DNA of 64,000 nt from Mycobacteroides chelonae CCUG 47445 (GCF_001632805.1 NZ_CP007220.1:2108001-2172000), one strand, 5' to 3'. Positions 9,884 through 21,714 are shown, numbered from the stretch's first letter. A program made the numbers and translations. Notes: a model not told the origin generated them from the sequence alone.

Positions 9884-12264
9884 CGGCCACAGAACCAGCC
9901 ATCAACACCGACTTCGTTACCGTCAACATCGACGGACACAGCGTCTCGGTGCCTAAGGGCACATTGGTGATTCGCGCCGCCGAACTGATAGGCGTGCAGA
10001 TTCCCAGGTTCTGCGATCACCCGTTGCTCGATCCGGTGGGTGCCTGTCGCCAGTGCCTGGTCGAGGTGGAGGGGCAGCGTAAGCCGTTGGCCGCCTGTAC
10101 CACCACCGTTGCCGAGGACATGGTGGTCCATACCCAGGTCACCTCCGCGGCGGCGCAGAAGGCGCAGAGCGGTGTGATGGAGCTGCTGCTGATCAACCAT
10201 CCGCTCGACTGTCCGGTCTGCGATAAGGGTGGGGAGTGTCCACTGCAGAACCAGGCGATGTCGACCGGTCGCTCTGAGACCCGATTCACCGAGGCCAAAC
10301 GCACGTTTCCCAAGCCGATTCCGCTATCCACCGAGGTGCTGCTCGACAGGGAACGCTGTGTGCTGTGCGCTCGGTGCACCCGTTTTTCACAGCAGGTGGC
10401 CGGCGACCCCTTCATCGAGCTGCTCGAACGTGGTGCGTTACAACAGGTTGGCATCGCGGACGGCGAGCCCTTCGAGTCGTACTTCTCCGGCAACACCGTG
10501 CAGATATGTCCGGTTGGCGCTCTCACCGGTGCCGCCTACCGGTTCCGTGCGCGTCCATTCGATCTGGTGTCCACCCCCAGCGTATGCGAGCACTGTGCGA
10601 GCGGATGCGCGCAGCGCACCGACCATCGGCGTGGAAAGGTGTTGCGGCGCCTGGCTGGTGACGATCCGGAAGTGAACGAGGAATGGAACTGCGACAAGGG
10701 GCGTTGGGCGTTCGCCTATGCCACGGCACGGGACCGCGTCACCAATCCGCTGATACGTGACGAGTCCGGGGACCTGGTGGCGGCATCATGGCCACAGGCA
10801 TTAGAGTTCGCCGCAAAGGGTTTGGCGGATGCCGGCGCCAACGCGGGGGTCCTGACCGGTGGGCGGCTCACCGTCGAAGACGCCTACGCCTACGTCAAAT
10901 TCGCTCGCATGGTGCTGGGCACCAACAACATCGACTTCCGGGCCCGCGCACATAGCGCCGAAGAGGCCGCGTTCCTGGGATCGGGCGTCGCCGGGCACGG
11001 GCTGACACGCACCTATGCGGCTTTGGAGTCCGCGCCGGTGGTCCTGCTCGCGGGATTCGAGCCTGAAGAGGAATCTCCGATTGTCTTCCTGCGGTTACGC
11101 AAGGGGGTACGTAAACGGGGTCTCAAGGTGCTGACCATCGCACCCTTCGTCAGCCGGGGATCCACCAAGCTCTCGGCCGACGTGATTGCCACAGTTCCCG
11201 GGGCCGAGCCGGAAACGATGGCGAGCCTGGCCGATTCTGAGTTACTGCGCCGGCCGGGTGCCGTGATCATGGTGGGAGAGCGACTGGCGTCAACGCCCGG
11301 AGCACTGTCCGCGGCAGCCCGGCTGGCCGACAGAACGGGTGCGACGCTGGTGTGGGTTCCGCGACGGGCCGGCGAGCGCGGCGCGTTGGAGGCGGGAGCA
11401 CTGCCGAGGCTGTTACCGGGCGGGCATCCGGTATCCGACAGCGCGGCACGGCGCTACGTCGCGGACAAGTGGGGTGTGATCGCGCTGCCCGACATGCCCG
11501 GACTCGATGCCGCGGGCATGCTGGATCCGGGAAATGGACTCGGCGCCTTCCTCATCGGTGGCGTGGAGCTGGCCGATCTGCCCTATCCCGCCGCCGCCAT
11601 CGGCGCACTCAAGAGCGCGTTCGTCGTCAGTCTGGAGATGCGTCGCAGCGCTGTCACCGAGCTCGCCGATGTGGTTCTTCCGGTTGCGGCCGTCGCCGAG
11701 AAATCCGGCAGCTTCGTGAACTGGGAAGGCAGACTGAGGCCCTTCCAGGCGACTCTCGACACCAGTGATGCTCTCGATGACCTCAGGGTGCTCGCCGCGC
11801 TGTCCGCGCGGATGGATCGCCCGATCGGGCTGAACGACGAAAACCGGGCACTCGCCGAGCTTGCGGATATCGGGCCCTGGGAGGGGGCGCGGGAAACCCC
11901 GGGACCGGTACGCGCGACCGCCAGACCCCAGCCCGTGGCGGGAGAGGCGGTGCTGGCCTCGTGGAGGCTGCTGCTGGATGCCGGTCGGCTGCAAGACGGC
12001 GAGGCGTTCCTTGCCGGGACAGCACACACCGCACAGGTGCGGTTATCTGAGGTGACCGCAAGCGAGATCGGTGCCGCAGACGGCGAATCGGTGACGATAC
12101 GCAGTCTGTCGGAGTCGATCCAGGGTTCGATAACGTTGCCGCTGCGGATAACCGAGATGCCCGACAGGGTGGTGTGGGTACCCATGCGTTCTGTCGGGTC
12201 GGAGGTTCATCAGCAGCTCGGTCCGGCACTGGGACAACTGGTGCGAATCGAGGTCGCACCGTGA
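9880..12264 (+). CDS. nuoG: NADH-quinone oxidoreductase subunit G (iron-sulfur chain, with N7 site)
   Basis: The largest peripheral subunit (794 residues) wires electrons from NuoF towards NuoI. N1b ligands are Cys45, 56, 59 and 73. N5 ligands are His107 with Cys111, 114 and 120. N4 ligands are Cys160, 163, 166 and 210. A complete extra set, Cys236, 239, 243 and 271, marks the off-pathway cluster N7, which many bacteria and all mitochondria lack. The remainder is the molybdopterin-oxidoreductase-like fold without cofactor motifs. The stop overlaps the nuoH GTG by four bases. Confidence 0.97.
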   Translation: MTATEPAINTDFVTVNIDGHSVSVPKGTLVIRAAELIGVQIPRFCDHPLLDPVGACRQCLVEVEGQRKPLAACTTTVAEDMVVHTQVTSAAAQKAQSGVMELLLINHPLDCPVCDKGGECPLQNQAMSTGRSETRFTEAKRTFPKPIPLSTEVLLDRERCVLCARCTRFSQQVAGDPFIELLERGALQQVGIADGEPFESYFSGNTVQICPVGALTGAAYRFRARPFDLVSTPSVCEHCASGCAQRTDHRRGKVLRRLAGDDPEVNEEWNCDKGRWAFAYATARDRVTNPLIRDESGDLVAASWPQALEFAAKGLADAGANAGVLTGGRLTVEDAYAYVKFARMVLGTNNIDFRARAHSAEEAAFLGSGVAGHGLTRTYAALESAPVVLLAGFEPEEESPIVFLRLRKGVRKRGLKVLTIAPFVSRGSTKLSADVIATVPGAEPETMASLADSELLRRPGAVIMVGERLASTPGALSAAARLADRTGATLVWVPRRAGERGALEAGALPRLLPGGHPVSDSAARRYVADKWGVIALPDMPGLDAAGMLDPGNGLGAFLIGGVELADLPYPAAAIGALKSAFVVSLEMRRSAVTELADVVLPVAAVAEKSGSFVNWEGRLRPFQATLDTSDALDDLRVLAALSARMDRPIGLNDENRALAELADIGPWEGARETPGPVRATARPQPVAGEAVLASWRLLLDAGRLQDGEAFLAGTAHTAQVRLSEVTASEIGAADGESVTIRSLSESIQGSITLPLRITEMPDRVVWVPMRSVGSEVHQQLGPALGQLVRIEVAP

Positions 12265-13538
12265 GGCAGACGGACGGTTCGGCTGTGCTCTCCCAGTTCG
12301 GGATTGACCCACTCTGGTTGGTCTTCGTGAAATGCGTGGCGGTATTCGCTTTTCTGGTTCTGACCGTGCTTGTCGCCATTCTTGTGGAGCGCAAGGTGCT
12401 TGCCTGGATGCAGCGTCGAATCGGCCCCAATCGGGTGGGTCCCTTCGGCTTGTTGCAGAGCCTGGCCGACGGCGTGAAACTGGCGCTCAAGGAGGGCCTG
12501 ACCCCAGCCGGGGTCGACAAGCCGATCTATCTCCTCGCGCCGATCATCTCGGTGGTGCCGGCGATCGTCGCATACGCCGTCATTCCGTTCGGCCCCGTCG
12601 TCTCGGTCTTCGGGCATCGCACCCCACTTCAGCTGACCGATCTCCCGGTGGCGATTCTGTTCGTGCTGGCGGTTACTTCCGTAGGCGTGTACGGGATTGT
12701 TTTGGGGGGCTGGGCATCCGGATCCACCTACCCGCTGCTGGGTGGATTGCGCTCCTCCGCGCAAGTGATCTCCTATGAGATCGCGATGGGTCTGACATTC
12801 GCGGCGGTGTTCCTGCTGGCCGGGACGATGTCGACCTCGGGAATCGTTGCTGCGCAAGCCGGCCGGTGGTACGTATTCTTGCTGCTGCCATCATTCCTGG
12901 TGTACGTGACCGCTATGGTCGGCGAGACCAACAGGGCGCCGTTCGATCTCCCCGAGGCGGAAGGCGAGCTGGTCGGCGGCTTCCATACCGAGTACTCCTC
13001 GCTGCGCTTCGCCATGTTCATGCTCGCCGAATACATCAACATGGCAACGGTTTCCGGTCTGGCGGCAACCATGTTCCTTGGAGGGTGGCATGCCCCCTGG
13101 CCGTTGAGCCTGATCGATGGAGCAAACAGCTCCTGGTGGCCGGTGCTGTGGTTCGTCGCCAAGGTCTGGGGCTTCATGTTCCTGTTCATGTGGTTGCGCG
13201 CCACGTTGCCGCGGCTGCGCTATGACCAGTTCATGCGGCTGGGCTGGGAGGTCCTGATCCCGGTGGCGCTGGTATGGATCGTCGTTGTCGGAGTGGTGCA
13301 GGCGCTGGCCCTCTACGGATACGGAAACCCCTCGATCATTCTCGGGGTCGCCGGTCTCGTGGTTTCGATCGGCAGTATCGCGCTGGTGGGTGTGCTCGCC
13401 CGACGCACTGAACCGCCAAAACCGGTGTTGGCTAAGAGCTTCGATCCGATGGCCGGCGGCTTCCCGGTGCCACCGCTGCCCGGGCAGCTCCTCGACGCGG
13501 ACCCGCTCTCGACCACTAAGGAGGATGCACATGCCTGA
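12261..13538 (+). CDS. nuoH: NADH-quinone oxidoreductase subunit H
   Basis: NuoH (425 residues, about eight transmembrane helices) seals the quinone tunnel and links it to the proton channels. The cytoplasmic loop [19 protein letters not shown] and the acidic stretch [18 protein letters not shown] are the family hallmarks. The GTG at 12261 overlaps the nuoG stop and was preferred over upstream in-frame codons that lie in nuoG; a second GTG at 12285 remains possible. The hydrophilic C-terminal tail of about 40 residues is an actinobacterial feature. It overlaps nuoI by eight bases. Confidence 0.95.
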   Translation: MRQTDGSAVLSQFGIDPLWLVFVKCVAVFAFLVLTVLVAILVERKVLAWMQRRIGPNRVGPFGLLQSLADGVKLALKEGLTPAGVDKPIYLLAPIISVVPAIVAYAVIPFGPVVSVFGHRTPLQLTDLPVAILFVLAVTSVGVYGIVLGGWASGSTYPLLGGLRSSAQVISYEIAMGLTFAAVFLLAGTMSTSGIVAAQAGRWYVFLLLPSFLVYVTAMVGETNRAPFDLPEAEGELVGGFHTEYSSLRFAMFMLAEYINMATVSGLAATMFLGGWHAPWPLSLIDGANSSWWPVLWFVAKVWGFMFLFMWLRATLPRLRYDQFMRLGWEVLIPVALVWIVVVGVVQALALYGYGNPSIILGVAGLVVSIGSIALVGVLARRTEPPKPVLAKSFDPMAGGFPVPPLPGQLLDADPLSTTKEDAHA

Positions 13539-14067
13539 TGTTGTACGACGTTCTGTCGACGCGATGGCGGGATTCTGGGTGACCTTCTCGTCCATGTTCA
13601 AGAAACCGCTCACCGAGCAGTACCCCGAGAAGAAGGAGCCCACCGCGCCGCGCTATCACGGGCGGCATCAACTCAACAGGTATACCGATGGGCTGGAGAA
13701 ATGCATTGGTTGCGAGCTATGCGCTTGGGCGTGCCCGGCCGATGCCATATTCGTTGAGGGCGCCGACAATTCCGAGCAGGAACGCTTCTCGCCGGGGGAG
13801 CGGTATGGCCGGGTGTACCAGATCAACTATCTGCGGTGCATCGGGTGTGGGCTATGCATCGAGGCGTGCCCGACTCGCGCGCTGACCATGACCAACGACT
13901 ATGAGATGGCCGACGACAACCGCGCCGACCTCATCTACGGCAAGGACAAGCTGCTGGCACCGCTGCAGCCCGGTATGGCGCCACCCCCACACGCGATGTA
14001 CCCGGGAACCACCGACACGGACTACTACCTCGGTAACCTGCCGCAGGCCGGGAAGGACGCCAGGTGA
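13531..14067 (+). CDS. nuoI: NADH-quinone oxidoreductase subunit I (N6a/N6b clusters)
   Basis: NuoI is the 8Fe ferredoxin subunit feeding cluster N2. Two canonical CxxCxxCxxxCP motifs are present: Cys58, 61, 64, 68 and Cys103, 106, 109, 113. The N terminus has an amphipathic helix that anchors it on the membrane arm. ATG 13531, preceded by AAGGAGG, gives 178 residues, somewhat shorter than the M. tuberculosis protein at its C terminus. The stop overlaps the nuoJ GTG by four bases. Confidence 0.96.
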   Translation: MPDVVRRSVDAMAGFWVTFSSMFKKPLTEQYPEKKEPTAPRYHGRHQLNRYTDGLEKCIGCELCAWACPADAIFVEGADNSEQERFSPGERYGRVYQINYLRCIGCGLCIEACPTRALTMTNDYEMADDNRADLIYGKDKLLAPLQPGMAPPPHAMYPGTTDTDYYLGNLPQAGKDAR

Positions 14068-14825
14068 GCCCGGATTTCATGGCCGGTCAGGTGGCAGCGC
14101 TTGCCGCCGAGGGGTTATCCCGCACACCGACGTGGGAGGCGGTGACGTTCTGGGTACTTGGCGTCATCGCGGTGCTGGGTGCACTCGGTGTGATCGCGGC
14201 GCCCAAGGCGGTGTACTCGGCGATCTTCCTCGCCATGACGATGGTCATTCTCGCGGTCTTCTTCGTAGCCCAGGGAGCATTGTTTCTCGGCGTCGCCCAG
14301 GTGGTGGTGTACACCGGCGCGGTCATGATGTTGTTCCTCTTCGTACTCATGTTCGTGGGCGTGGATTCCTCGGATTCTTTGGTGGAGACCCTGCCGGGGC
14401 AGCGGGTGGGTGCGATCGCCGCCGGGTTGGGATTTGGGATCCTGGCTATCGCGGGTATTGGAAACGCTTCCACGACAGTCTTCGTCGGGCTCGATCAGGT
14501 CAACAGCCGCGGCAACGTGGAGGGTTTGGCCGAGCGAATCTTCATCGACTACCTCTGGGCCTTCGAACTCACCGGCGCTCTCCTGATCACCGCGACGATT
14601 GGGGCGATGGTGCTGGCGCATCGCGAGAAGCTGGGGCAGACCGGCGGCCAGCGTGAGTTGGCAATCCGGCGCTTTCAACATGGAGACCGGGCCACACCGT
14701 TGCCCAATCCGGGCGTCTACGCCCGGCATAACGCCGTGGATGTACCTGCACTGCTTCCCGACGGATCCTTCTCCGAATTGTCGGTCAGCGGCGTGCTTAC
14801 CCCGCGGGACATGGAGGCCCGGTGA
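14064..14825 (+). CDS. nuoJ: NADH-quinone oxidoreductase subunit J
   Basis: This membrane-arm subunit has five predicted transmembrane helices within the first about 190 residues, followed by a polar tail of about 60 residues. The helix TM3 region [20 protein letters not shown] carries the conserved bulge that changes during turnover. The total is 253 residues. GTG start and stop both overlap neighbours by four bases, so translation is coupled from nuoI through nuoK. Confidence 0.95.
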   Translation: MSPDFMAGQVAALAAEGLSRTPTWEAVTFWVLGVIAVLGALGVIAAPKAVYSAIFLAMTMVILAVFFVAQGALFLGVAQVVVYTGAVMMLFLFVLMFVGVDSSDSLVETLPGQRVGAIAAGLGFGILAIAGIGNASTTVFVGLDQVNSRGNVEGLAERIFIDYLWAFELTGALLITATIGAMVLAHREKLGQTGGQRELAIRRFQHGDRATPLPNPGVYARHNAVDVPALLPDGSFSELSVSGVLTPRDMEAR

Positions 14826-15121
14826 ATCCCGCCAACTACCTCTACCTGGCCGCACTCATCTTCACCATCGGGGCTGCCGGCGTGATGTTGCGCCGCAACG
14901 CGATCGTGGTCTTCATGAGCGTCGAGCTGATGCTCAATGCGGCCAACCTGGCATTCGTCACTTTCGCCCGGATGCACGGGAACCTCGACGGCCAGGTCAT
15001 CGCGTTCTTCACCATGGTGGTAGCGGCCACGGAAGTGGTTGTGGGGCTGGGGATCATCATGACTATCTTCCGTACCCGCAGGTCGGCCTCGGTCGACGAC
15101 GCCGATTTGTTGAAACTCTAG
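14822..15121 (+). CDS. nuoK: NADH-quinone oxidoreductase subunit K
   Basis: NuoK is a three-helix subunit homologous to MrpC, and part of the proton path. The 99 residues match the family length exactly. The buried acids known to be essential are visible in [14 protein letters not shown] (Glu36 region) and ATEVVVGLG (Glu72 region). GTG 14822 overlaps the nuoJ stop. It is followed by a 13-base gap containing AGGAGGGA before nuoL. Confidence 0.96.
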   Translation: MNPANYLYLAALIFTIGAAGVMLRRNAIVVFMSVELMLNAANLAFVTFARMHGNLDGQVIAFFTMVVAATEVVVGLGIIMTIFRTRRSASVDDADLLKL

Positions 15122-15134
15122 GAGGGAAGTCCCC

Positions 15135-17000
15135 GTGATATGGCTCATGCCGGCGTTGCCGCTGGCGGGTGCGGCCGTACTCCTGCTCGTCGGCCGTCGG
15201 GGTGACGCCTGGGGTCATCTGCTGGGTTGCGCGACGGCACTCGCATCGTTTCTTGTCGCGGTCGTTTCGTTCATCGGCATGCTTGGCCGAACGGGTGCCG
15301 AGCGAGCCGTGCAGGAGACTCTTTTCACCTGGGTTCCGGTTGGGGCGCTGCACATCGATTTCGGGCTCACCCTCGACCAGCTGTCCGTGTGTTTCGCGCT
15401 GCTGATTACCGGAGTGGGTTCACTCATCCATATCTACTCGATCGGGTACATGGAGCATGATCCCGACAGGCGAAGGTTTTTCGGCTACCTGAATCTCTTC
15501 CTGGCGGCCATGCTGCTGCTGGTACTCGCCGACAACTTCCTGGGTTTGTATGTCGGGTGGGAAGGTGTCGGTCTGGCGTCCTACCTGTTGATCGGCTTCT
15601 GGTACCAGAAGCCATCGGCCGCCGTTGCCGCCAAGAAGGCCTTCATCGTCAACCGCGTCGGTGATATGGGCCTGGCCCTGGCCATGATGCTGATGTTCGC
15701 GACGTTCGGCTCGGTCGGCTTTGCCCAGGTACTCGGGTCGGCCGGTGCGGCGGGCGAGAGTCGTAACACCGCAATTGGATTGGCGCTGCTGCTGGCGGCG
15801 TGCGGAAAATCGGCTCAGGTGCCGCTGCAGTCCTGGCTTGGCGATGCGATGGAAGGCCCCACCCCGGTGTCCGCGCTCATCCACGCCGCCACCATGGTCA
15901 CCGCGGGTGTCTACCTGATCACCCGGTCCGGGCCGATCTTCGAACGCGCACCTTACGCACAGGTCGCGGTGGTGATCGTGGGCGCCGTTACCGTGCTCTT
16001 CGGAGCGATCATCGGCTGCGCCAAGGACGACATCAAGAAGGCCCTGGCCGCGAGCACCATGTCGCAGATCGGCTACATGGTGTTGGCGGCCGGGCTCGGC
16101 CCCGCCGGGTACGCCGTGGCGATCATGCACCTGCTCACACACGGCTTCTTCAAGGCCGGGCTGTTCCTCGGTGCGGGCTCGGTCATGCACGGTATGAACG
16201 AGGAAACCGACATGCGCCGCTATGGCGGGCTGCGCGCCGCCATGCCGATCACCTTTGTCACCTTCGGGCTGGGATACCTTGCCATCATTGGAGTTCCACC
16301 GTTTGCCGGGTTCTACTCGAAGGACAAGATCATCGAGGTCGCCTTCGGACACGGCGGTGCCGGGGGATTCCTGCTCGGATCGGCAGCACTACTGGGCGCC
16401 GGGATTACGGCGTTCTACATGACTCGAGTCATGCTGCTGACCTTCTTCGGCGCCCGCCGTTGGAAACCGGACGCGCATCCACACGAATCACCGTCGGTGA
16501 TGACGTGGCCGATGATGGTGCTCGCGATCGGGTCGGTGAGTGCGGGATTCTTGCTCAGCTTCGGAGGCGCATTACAGAACTGGTTAGAACCGGTCGTGGG
16601 TGCGCACCACGGTGAGTTACCCGTTCCAGCCTGGGTCATCAGCCTCGTCACCGTCGCGGTGGTGCTCTGCGGCGTTGGTGTGGCCTATCGGATGTACCGC
16701 GCCGACGTACCCGAGTCGGCTCCCCGGGGTTCGGCGCTCACCGTCGCCGCTCGCCGGGATCTGTATGGCGATGCCGTCAACGAGGCGGTGTTCATGCGCC
16801 CCGGGCAGCGTCTCGCCCGGGGGCTGGTCTTCACGGACGACCGCTGGGTCGATGGCCTTGTCAACGCGGTGTCCTCAACCCTGGGCGCGGTGTCGGACTG
16901 GGTGCGTCGTCTACAGACCGGCCATGTCCGCTCGTACGCGTTGTCCATGTGTGCCGGAGCGGCTGTGGTGGTCGCCGTGTTGATGGCAGTGAGGTGGTGA
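15135..17000 (+). CDS. nuoL: NADH-quinone oxidoreductase subunit L (antiporter-like)
   Basis: NuoL is the distal proton-pumping subunit, homologous to Mrp antiporters, with the long lateral helix at its C terminus. The 621 residues contain the NuoL signature [17 protein letters not shown] with its essential Glu (about 137-153). [21 protein letters not shown] follows, as do Lys-bearing broken helices. GTG 15135 has a good ribosome-binding site (AGGAGGGA). The stop overlaps the nuoM GTG by four bases. Confidence 0.97.
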   Translation: MIWLMPALPLAGAAVLLLVGRRGDAWGHLLGCATALASFLVAVVSFIGMLGRTGAERAVQETLFTWVPVGALHIDFGLTLDQLSVCFALLITGVGSLIHIYSIGYMEHDPDRRRFFGYLNLFLAAMLLLVLADNFLGLYVGWEGVGLASYLLIGFWYQKPSAAVAAKKAFIVNRVGDMGLALAMMLMFATFGSVGFAQVLGSAGAAGESRNTAIGLALLLAACGKSAQVPLQSWLGDAMEGPTPVSALIHAATMVTAGVYLITRSGPIFERAPYAQVAVVIVGAVTVLFGAIIGCAKDDIKKALAASTMSQIGYMVLAAGLGPAGYAVAIMHLLTHGFFKAGLFLGAGSVMHGMNEETDMRRYGGLRAAMPITFVTFGLGYLAIIGVPPFAGFYSKDKIIEVAFGHGGAGGFLLGSAALLGAGITAFYMTRVMLLTFFGARRWKPDAHPHESPSVMTWPMMVLAIGSVSAGFLLSFGGALQNWLEPVVGAHHGELPVPAWVISLVTVAVVLCGVGVAYRMYRADVPESAPRGSALTVAARRDLYGDAVNEAVFMRPGQRLARGLVFTDDRWVDGLVNAVSSTLGAVSDWVRRLQTGHVRSYALSMCAGAAVVVAVLMAVRW

Positions 17001-18592
17001 GCGCCGTGGGTGCCGTGACAGCTCTGTGGTTCATTCCCCTGTTAGGCGCCGCCACGGTGCTGATCATGCCGGGTCGCCAGCGGACGCTGGCCAAGTATGT
17101 GGCATTGAGTGCCTCGTTACTGGTACTGGTCGTCGCGATCGGGCTAGCCATTGCGTTCGACCCGGCAGGGCCCCAATATCAGTTCGTCGAATCGATATCC
17201 TGGATACCCGCATTCGGGATGAAGTACGCAGTGGGGCTCGACGGGATCGCGCTCGCGCTGGTCCTGCTGACCGCGGGCCTGCTGCCCGTGCTGTTGCTGG
17301 CCGGATGGAATGACGGCGCAGAGGCGCCCGGATACGGAAATCGGCCTCTGGCACAACGCTATATCGCCCTGATCCTGATTGTGGAATCGATGGTGCTGCT
17401 GTCCTTCTCCGCCCTGGACGTGCTGCTTTTCTACATCTTCTTCGAGGCCATGCTGATCCCGATGTACTTCCTGATCGGGGGATTCGGGAGCACGCATTCT
17501 GACGCCAAGCAGCGCTCGCGCGCGGCAGTGAAGTTCTTGATGTACAACCTGTTTGGCGGCCTGATCATGCTGGCGGCCGTCATCGGTCTCTACGTGGTCA
17601 CCGCCAGAAGCCAGACCGGCACGTTCGATCTGCGCGATATCACCGAGATGGTCGCCACCGGCGCGCTCGGGATCGATCCGGGTGTCGCGAAGGCGCTCTT
17701 CCTCGGGTTCATGTTCGCGTTTGCCGTCAAGGCCCCGCTCTGGCCATTTCACACGTGGCTGCCCGATGCTGCCGTGCACGCCACCCCGGCCAGTGCGGTG
17801 CTCATGATGGCGATCGTGGACAAGGTGGGTACCTTCGCAATGCTGCGGTACTGCATTCAGCTGTTCCCCGAGGCCAGCAGATACTTCACCCCGGTGATCA
17901 TCACGCTGGCGGTCATCGGCATCGTTTACGGCGCCGTCGTGGCGATCGGTCAGACCGATGTGATGCGACTGATCGCCTACACCTCGATATCGCATTTCGG
18001 GTTCATCATCCTGGGCATCTTCGCGATGACCAGCCAGGGGCAATCAGGTTCGACGTTATACATGGTCAACCACGGCATCTCCACCGCGGCGCTGATGTTG
18101 GTGGCGGGATTTCTGGTGTCTCGCAAAGGCTCTCGACTCATCGCGGCCTATGGGGGAGTGCAGAAGGTGGCACCCGTTCTTGCCGGCTCCTTCTTAGTGG
18201 CCGGGCTGGCCACCCTGTCGCTGCCCGGATTGGCACCGTTCATCAGCGAGTTTCTCGTGCTGATAGGAACATTCACGCGATACCCGGCGGCCGCGGCGTG
18301 TGCGGTGATCGCGTTGGTGTTGGCCGCCATCTATGTGTTGTGGATGTATCAGCGGATGATGACGGGGCCGTTGGCGCCGGGAAATGAGAGCATCGGTGAT
18401 CTGAAGCGCCGTGAACTCACCGTGGTGGCGCCGTTGATCGCAATGCTTCTCGTGCTGGGCATCTACCCCAAGCCACTGTTGGATATCGTGAATCCGGCGG
18501 TGGAACAGACGCTGCGCACCGTCAACGAGAAGGATCCGCCGCCTGCGGTGGCCGATGTTGCCCTCCGGCACGGCGAAGGTGAGCGACGATGA
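16997..18592 (+). CDS. nuoM: NADH-quinone oxidoreductase subunit M (antiporter-like)
   Basis: NuoM is the middle antiporter-like proton channel of the membrane arm. The 531-residue product carries the essential Glu in [19 protein letters not shown], and [20 protein letters not shown] with the pumping Lys. GTG 16997 overlaps the nuoL stop and gives an N terminus that enters the first helix directly ([15 protein letters not shown]); GTG 17006 is an alternative. The stop overlaps nuoN by four bases. Confidence 0.96.
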   Translation: MSAVGAVTALWFIPLLGAATVLIMPGRQRTLAKYVALSASLLVLVVAIGLAIAFDPAGPQYQFVESISWIPAFGMKYAVGLDGIALALVLLTAGLLPVLLLAGWNDGAEAPGYGNRPLAQRYIALILIVESMVLLSFSALDVLLFYIFFEAMLIPMYFLIGGFGSTHSDAKQRSRAAVKFLMYNLFGGLIMLAAVIGLYVVTARSQTGTFDLRDITEMVATGALGIDPGVAKALFLGFMFAFAVKAPLWPFHTWLPDAAVHATPASAVLMMAIVDKVGTFAMLRYCIQLFPEASRYFTPVIITLAVIGIVYGAVVAIGQTDVMRLIAYTSISHFGFIILGIFAMTSQGQSGSTLYMVNHGISTAALMLVAGFLVSRKGSRLIAAYGGVQKVAPVLAGSFLVAGLATLSLPGLAPFISEFLVLIGTFTRYPAAAACAVIALVLAAIYVLWMYQRMMTGPLAPGNESIGDLKRRELTVVAPLIAMLLVLGIYPKPLLDIVNPAVEQTLRTVNEKDPPPAVADVALRHGEGERR

Positions 18593-20187
18593 CCGATATC
18601 GGGATTCTTCTCACGCCGCCGATCGCCTACGGTGCGCTGTCTCCCATGCTGATCATGTTTGGGGTCGCGGTGGTATCCGTGCTCGTCGAGGCGTTCGTTC
18701 CGCGACGGCAACGGCTCACGACTCAGCTGGCGCTGGCCGCCGGGGGTATCTTCGCCTCCTTTGCGGCCGTGGTGGCGCTGGGTGGTACGCGTGAAGTCGT
18801 CATGAACGGCGCCGTGGCGATAGACGGCCCCACGCTCTATCTGCAGGGGCTCGTCCTGGTGGCCTCCGGCCTGGCACTGACGGTGATGGCGCAGCGCAGA
18901 ACAGCTGTGGCCCTTCCCAGCACGGTCGCCGTCGGCGGCGGGCTGGACGCCTTCGCCGCGCAGGCGTCCAGCGTTCCGGGCAGCGAGCCGGAGGGGGTCC
19001 TGAATCGTACCGGTATTACGCAAACGGAGATCTTCCCGCTGACACTGTTCGCGATCGCGGGCATGATGCTGTTCCCCGCCTGCAACGACCTGTTGACGAT
19101 GTTCGTTGCCCTGGAGGTGTTTTCACTCCCGTTGTACGTGATGTGCGCGCTGGCCCGACGACGCCGGCTGCTGTCCCAGGAATCGGCACTCAAGTATTTT
19201 CTACTCGGTGCCTTCTCGTCGGCGTTCTTTCTGTTCGGGTCGGCCTTCGTGTACGGATACGCCGGGACAGTCGAACTCGACGCTGTCGCGCGGGCTGTCA
19301 GCGCCGATGCCGGCGAGCGGTCATTCCTGCTGCTCGGTGTGGCCATGCTTTCGGTGGGTCTGCTGTTCAAGGTGGGGGCGGTGCCCTTCCATTTCTGGGT
19401 CCCCGACGTCTACCAAGGGGCGCCGACCCCGGTCACCGCATTCATGGCGGCCACCACCAAAATCGCGGCTTTCGGCGCGTTGCTTCGGGTTCTGTATGTC
19501 GCGCTGCCGGGGATCACGGCCGACTGGCGTCCGGTGCTGTGGGCGGTGGCGATCGCCACCATGCTGATCGGATCGATCGGTGCCGTCACGCAGACCGACG
19601 TCAAACGCATGTTGGCCTATTCCGCGGTGGCGCACACCGGATTTCTGCTGACCGGGGTCACGGCCGCCAATGAACGTGGTGTGTCGTCGACGTTGTTTTA
19701 TTTGGCGGCATACGGTTTCAGCACCGTGGGGGCATTCGCCATTGCCGGGCTGGTCCGGTCCGGCGACGGCGACAGCGGACCGGATGAGGACGAAGAGATC
19801 ACCGATCTGAGTCGGTGGGCAGGAATCGGCCGCCGATCACCCGTGCTCGGCATCGTCTTCGCCTTGTTCTTGCTGGCATTCGCGGGCATTCCGCTGACCA
19901 GTGGATTCGTCAGTAAGTTCGCGGTGTTCGAGGCCGCCGCATCCGGTGGCGCCGTGCCGCTGGTGGTGGTGGGTGTGGTGTGCAGTGCCATCGCCGCCTA
20001 CTTCTACGTGCGGGTGATCGTGCTGATGTTCTTCGCCGATCCGGTCGAGCACTCCGGGGTGCTTCGGATCCCCGGTCCGGCGGTGGCGATATCGATCGGA
20101 GTGAGTGCACTCGTCACGGTTCTGCTCGGGATAGTGCCGCAGCCACTGCTTGATCTGGTCGGAAATCTCGCTCACTTCGTTCCGTGA
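18589..20187 (+). CDS. nuoN: NADH-quinone oxidoreductase subunit N (antiporter-like)
   Basis: NuoN is the proximal antiporter-like subunit and the last gene of the operon. The 532 residues include the Glu-containing helix MFVALEVFSLPLYVMCALARR, then KVGAVPFHFWVPDVYQGAPTP with its pumping Lys. A polar insert at about 380-405 (GDGDSGPDEDEEITDL) is a loop between helices. A hairpin follows within about 40 bases. Confidence 0.97.
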   Translation: MTDIGILLTPPIAYGALSPMLIMFGVAVVSVLVEAFVPRRQRLTTQLALAAGGIFASFAAVVALGGTREVVMNGAVAIDGPTLYLQGLVLVASGLALTVMAQRRTAVALPSTVAVGGGLDAFAAQASSVPGSEPEGVLNRTGITQTEIFPLTLFAIAGMMLFPACNDLLTMFVALEVFSLPLYVMCALARRRRLLSQESALKYFLLGAFSSAFFLFGSAFVYGYAGTVELDAVARAVSADAGERSFLLLGVAMLSVGLLFKVGAVPFHFWVPDVYQGAPTPVTAFMAATTKIAAFGALLRVLYVALPGITADWRPVLWAVAIATMLIGSIGAVTQTDVKRMLAYSAVAHTGFLLTGVTAANERGVSSTLFYLAAYGFSTVGAFAIAGLVRSGDGDSGPDEDEEITDLSRWAGIGRRSPVLGIVFALFLLAFAGIPLTSGFVSKFAVFEAAASGGAVPLVVVGVVCSAIAAYFYVRVIVLMFFADPVEHSGVLRIPGPAVAISIGVSALVTVLLGIVPQPLLDLVGNLAHFVP

Positions 20188-20227
20188 AGCCGATCACGGG
20201 CCACCGGTGTTTCGACACGCCGTCTTC

Positions 20228-20273
20228 GGTGCCGACACGCCTCTGATCCGTGCAAATGCGGCGTGTCGACACC
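20228..20273. terminator. Hairpin after the nuo operon built from repeated CGACACGCC blocks
   Basis: GGTGCCGACACGCC at 20228-20241 pairs with GGCGTGTCGACACC at 20260-20273 with a single mismatch and an 18-base loop. There is no T-run, as usual in mycobacteria. A further direct copy, TCGACACGCC, lies at 20212-20221, and an inverted part-copy, GGCGTGTCC, at 20301-20309. Four related blocks therefore lie in 100 bases. It most likely ends nuo transcription. Confidence 0.6.
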
Positions 20274-20321
20274 CACCGTGGTCTGGTTGTCACCACCTGT
20301 GGCGTGTCCATTTACCGACGA

Positions 20322-20345
20322 GTAACCTACGGGACCGTAGGGTAA
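20322..20345. promoter_or_regulatory. Palindromic operator upstream of the membrane desaturase
   Basis: CCTACGG and CCGTAGG (20326-20332 and 20335-20341) form perfect 7-base arms around a 2-base centre, with partly symmetric TA flanks. The site ends 28 bases before the desaturase ATG, in promoter position. A near-identical palindrome lies before the other desaturase gene at 29848-29871. The symmetry and size suit a TetR-family repressor. Confidence 0.65.
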
Positions 20346-20372
20346 AGGTATCGTGGGCGCGGAAGGAGGCCG

Positions 20373-21614
20373 ATGGCAATCACGGACATCTCGGCATTCG
20401 CGCATCTCACCAGCGAGGACGTCGAGAACTTGGCCGTTGAGCTCGATGGGCTCCGGCGCGAGATCGAGGAGTCGCGCGGTACGCGCGACGCCCGCTATAT
20501 CCGGCGCACCATCGCCGCGCAACGCGCGCTCGAGTTGACCGGCCGTGCGCTGCTGGCGGCGAGCAAGAAGCGCTCCGCATGGTGGGCCGGCACGCTGACG
20601 TTGGCCGTTGCCAAGATCATCGAGAACATGGAGATCGGCCACAACGTCATGCACGGGCAGTGGGACTGGATGAACGATCCCGAGATCCACTCCTCGACGT
20701 GGGAATGGGATATGGCAGGTGCTTCCAAGCACTGGCGATTCACGCATAACGTCGAGCACCACAAGTACACGAACATCCTGGATCTGGACGACGATGTGGG
20801 CTACGGGATCCTCAGGGTCACGCGCGACGAGTCGTGGAAGGTGCGCAACCTCCTGAACCTGCCGCTCAACTTCATCCTCGCTGCTGGTTTTGAGTGGGGA
20901 ATCGCCCTGCAGCACCTGGAATTCCGGAAGATCTGGACAAAGGAAACTCGCGAGGCGACCAAGCAGCGGGTACGCGAACTGGTTGTCTCAGCAGGCGCGC
21001 AGGTCTTCAAGGATTACGTCGCGTTCCCGGCGATCACGGCGCTCTCGCCAGGGGCGACTTACCGCTCGACGCTGACCTCCACCGCGACGGCCAACCTGAT
21101 CCGCAATTTCTGGTCCAATGCCGTCATCTTCTGCGGGCATTTTCCGGACGGTGCGGAGAAGTTCTCCGTGACCGACATGGAGAACGAGACGCGGGGTCAG
21201 TGGTATCTGCGCCAGCTGCTGGGCAGCGCGAACTTCGATGCGGGTCCAACGATGCGACTGATGAGCGGCAACCTGTGTCATCAGATCGAACATCATCTCT
21301 ACCCGGATCTGCCGAGCAACCGGCTGCATGAGATCTCGCTACGGGTACGGGAGATCTGCGATCGCTATGACCTGCCGTACACCACCGGATCGATGCTGTT
21401 CCAGTATGCGAAGACCTGGCGCACCATTGCCAAACTCTCGTTGCCGGATCGGTTCCTACATGCGACCGCGGACAATGCACCGGAGACTCGTAGTGAGCGC
21501 ATGTTCGTTGTCTTAGAACCGCCCGTGGCCGAGGCGAACTCAGTTCCGCGTCGCGGGCTCAAGACCGCCATCGCCATGGTGCGTGAGCGGCGCCGCACCA
21601 AGGTGTCCGTCTAG
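20373..21614 (+). CDS. Membrane fatty acyl desaturase (DesA3-like)
   Basis: This is a di-iron, membrane-bound desaturase of 413 residues. The three histidine boxes are H90-NVM-H94, H125-NVE-H129-H130 and H303-QIE-H307-H308 (HQIEHHLYPDLP). They match the PF00487 family that introduces a double bond into acyl-CoA or phospholipid acyl chains. Two hydrophobic hairpins lie at about 70-90 and 160-182. The ATG at 20373 follows GGAAGGAGG. In mycobacteria such enzymes need a separate flavin/2Fe-2S reductase, which is not adjacent here. Regulation by the palindrome just upstream is likely. Regiospecificity cannot be read from sequence; Delta-9 activity is an inference from DesA3 similarity. Confidence 0.9.
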   Translation: MAITDISAFAHLTSEDVENLAVELDGLRREIEESRGTRDARYIRRTIAAQRALELTGRALLAASKKRSAWWAGTLTLAVAKIIENMEIGHNVMHGQWDWMNDPEIHSSTWEWDMAGASKHWRFTHNVEHHKYTNILDLDDDVGYGILRVTRDESWKVRNLLNLPLNFILAAGFEWGIALQHLEFRKIWTKETREATKQRVRELVVSAGAQVFKDYVAFPAITALSPGATYRSTLTSTATANLIRNFWSNAVIFCGHFPDGAEKFSVTDMENETRGQWYLRQLLGSANFDAGPTMRLMSGNLCHQIEHHLYPDLPSNRLHEISLRVREICDRYDLPYTTGSMLFQYAKTWRTIAKLSLPDRFLHATADNAPETRSERMFVVLEPPVAEANSVPRRGLKTAIAMVRERRRTKVSV

Positions 21615-21714
21615 TTTTCTGGGTGGCCGATCACGCCACCGGCGATGCGAACCCACCCTGGTGATGTTGATGATTCCGCCGCGGATGTGGGCGGAACGCG
21701 CTATGCAGTGATGT

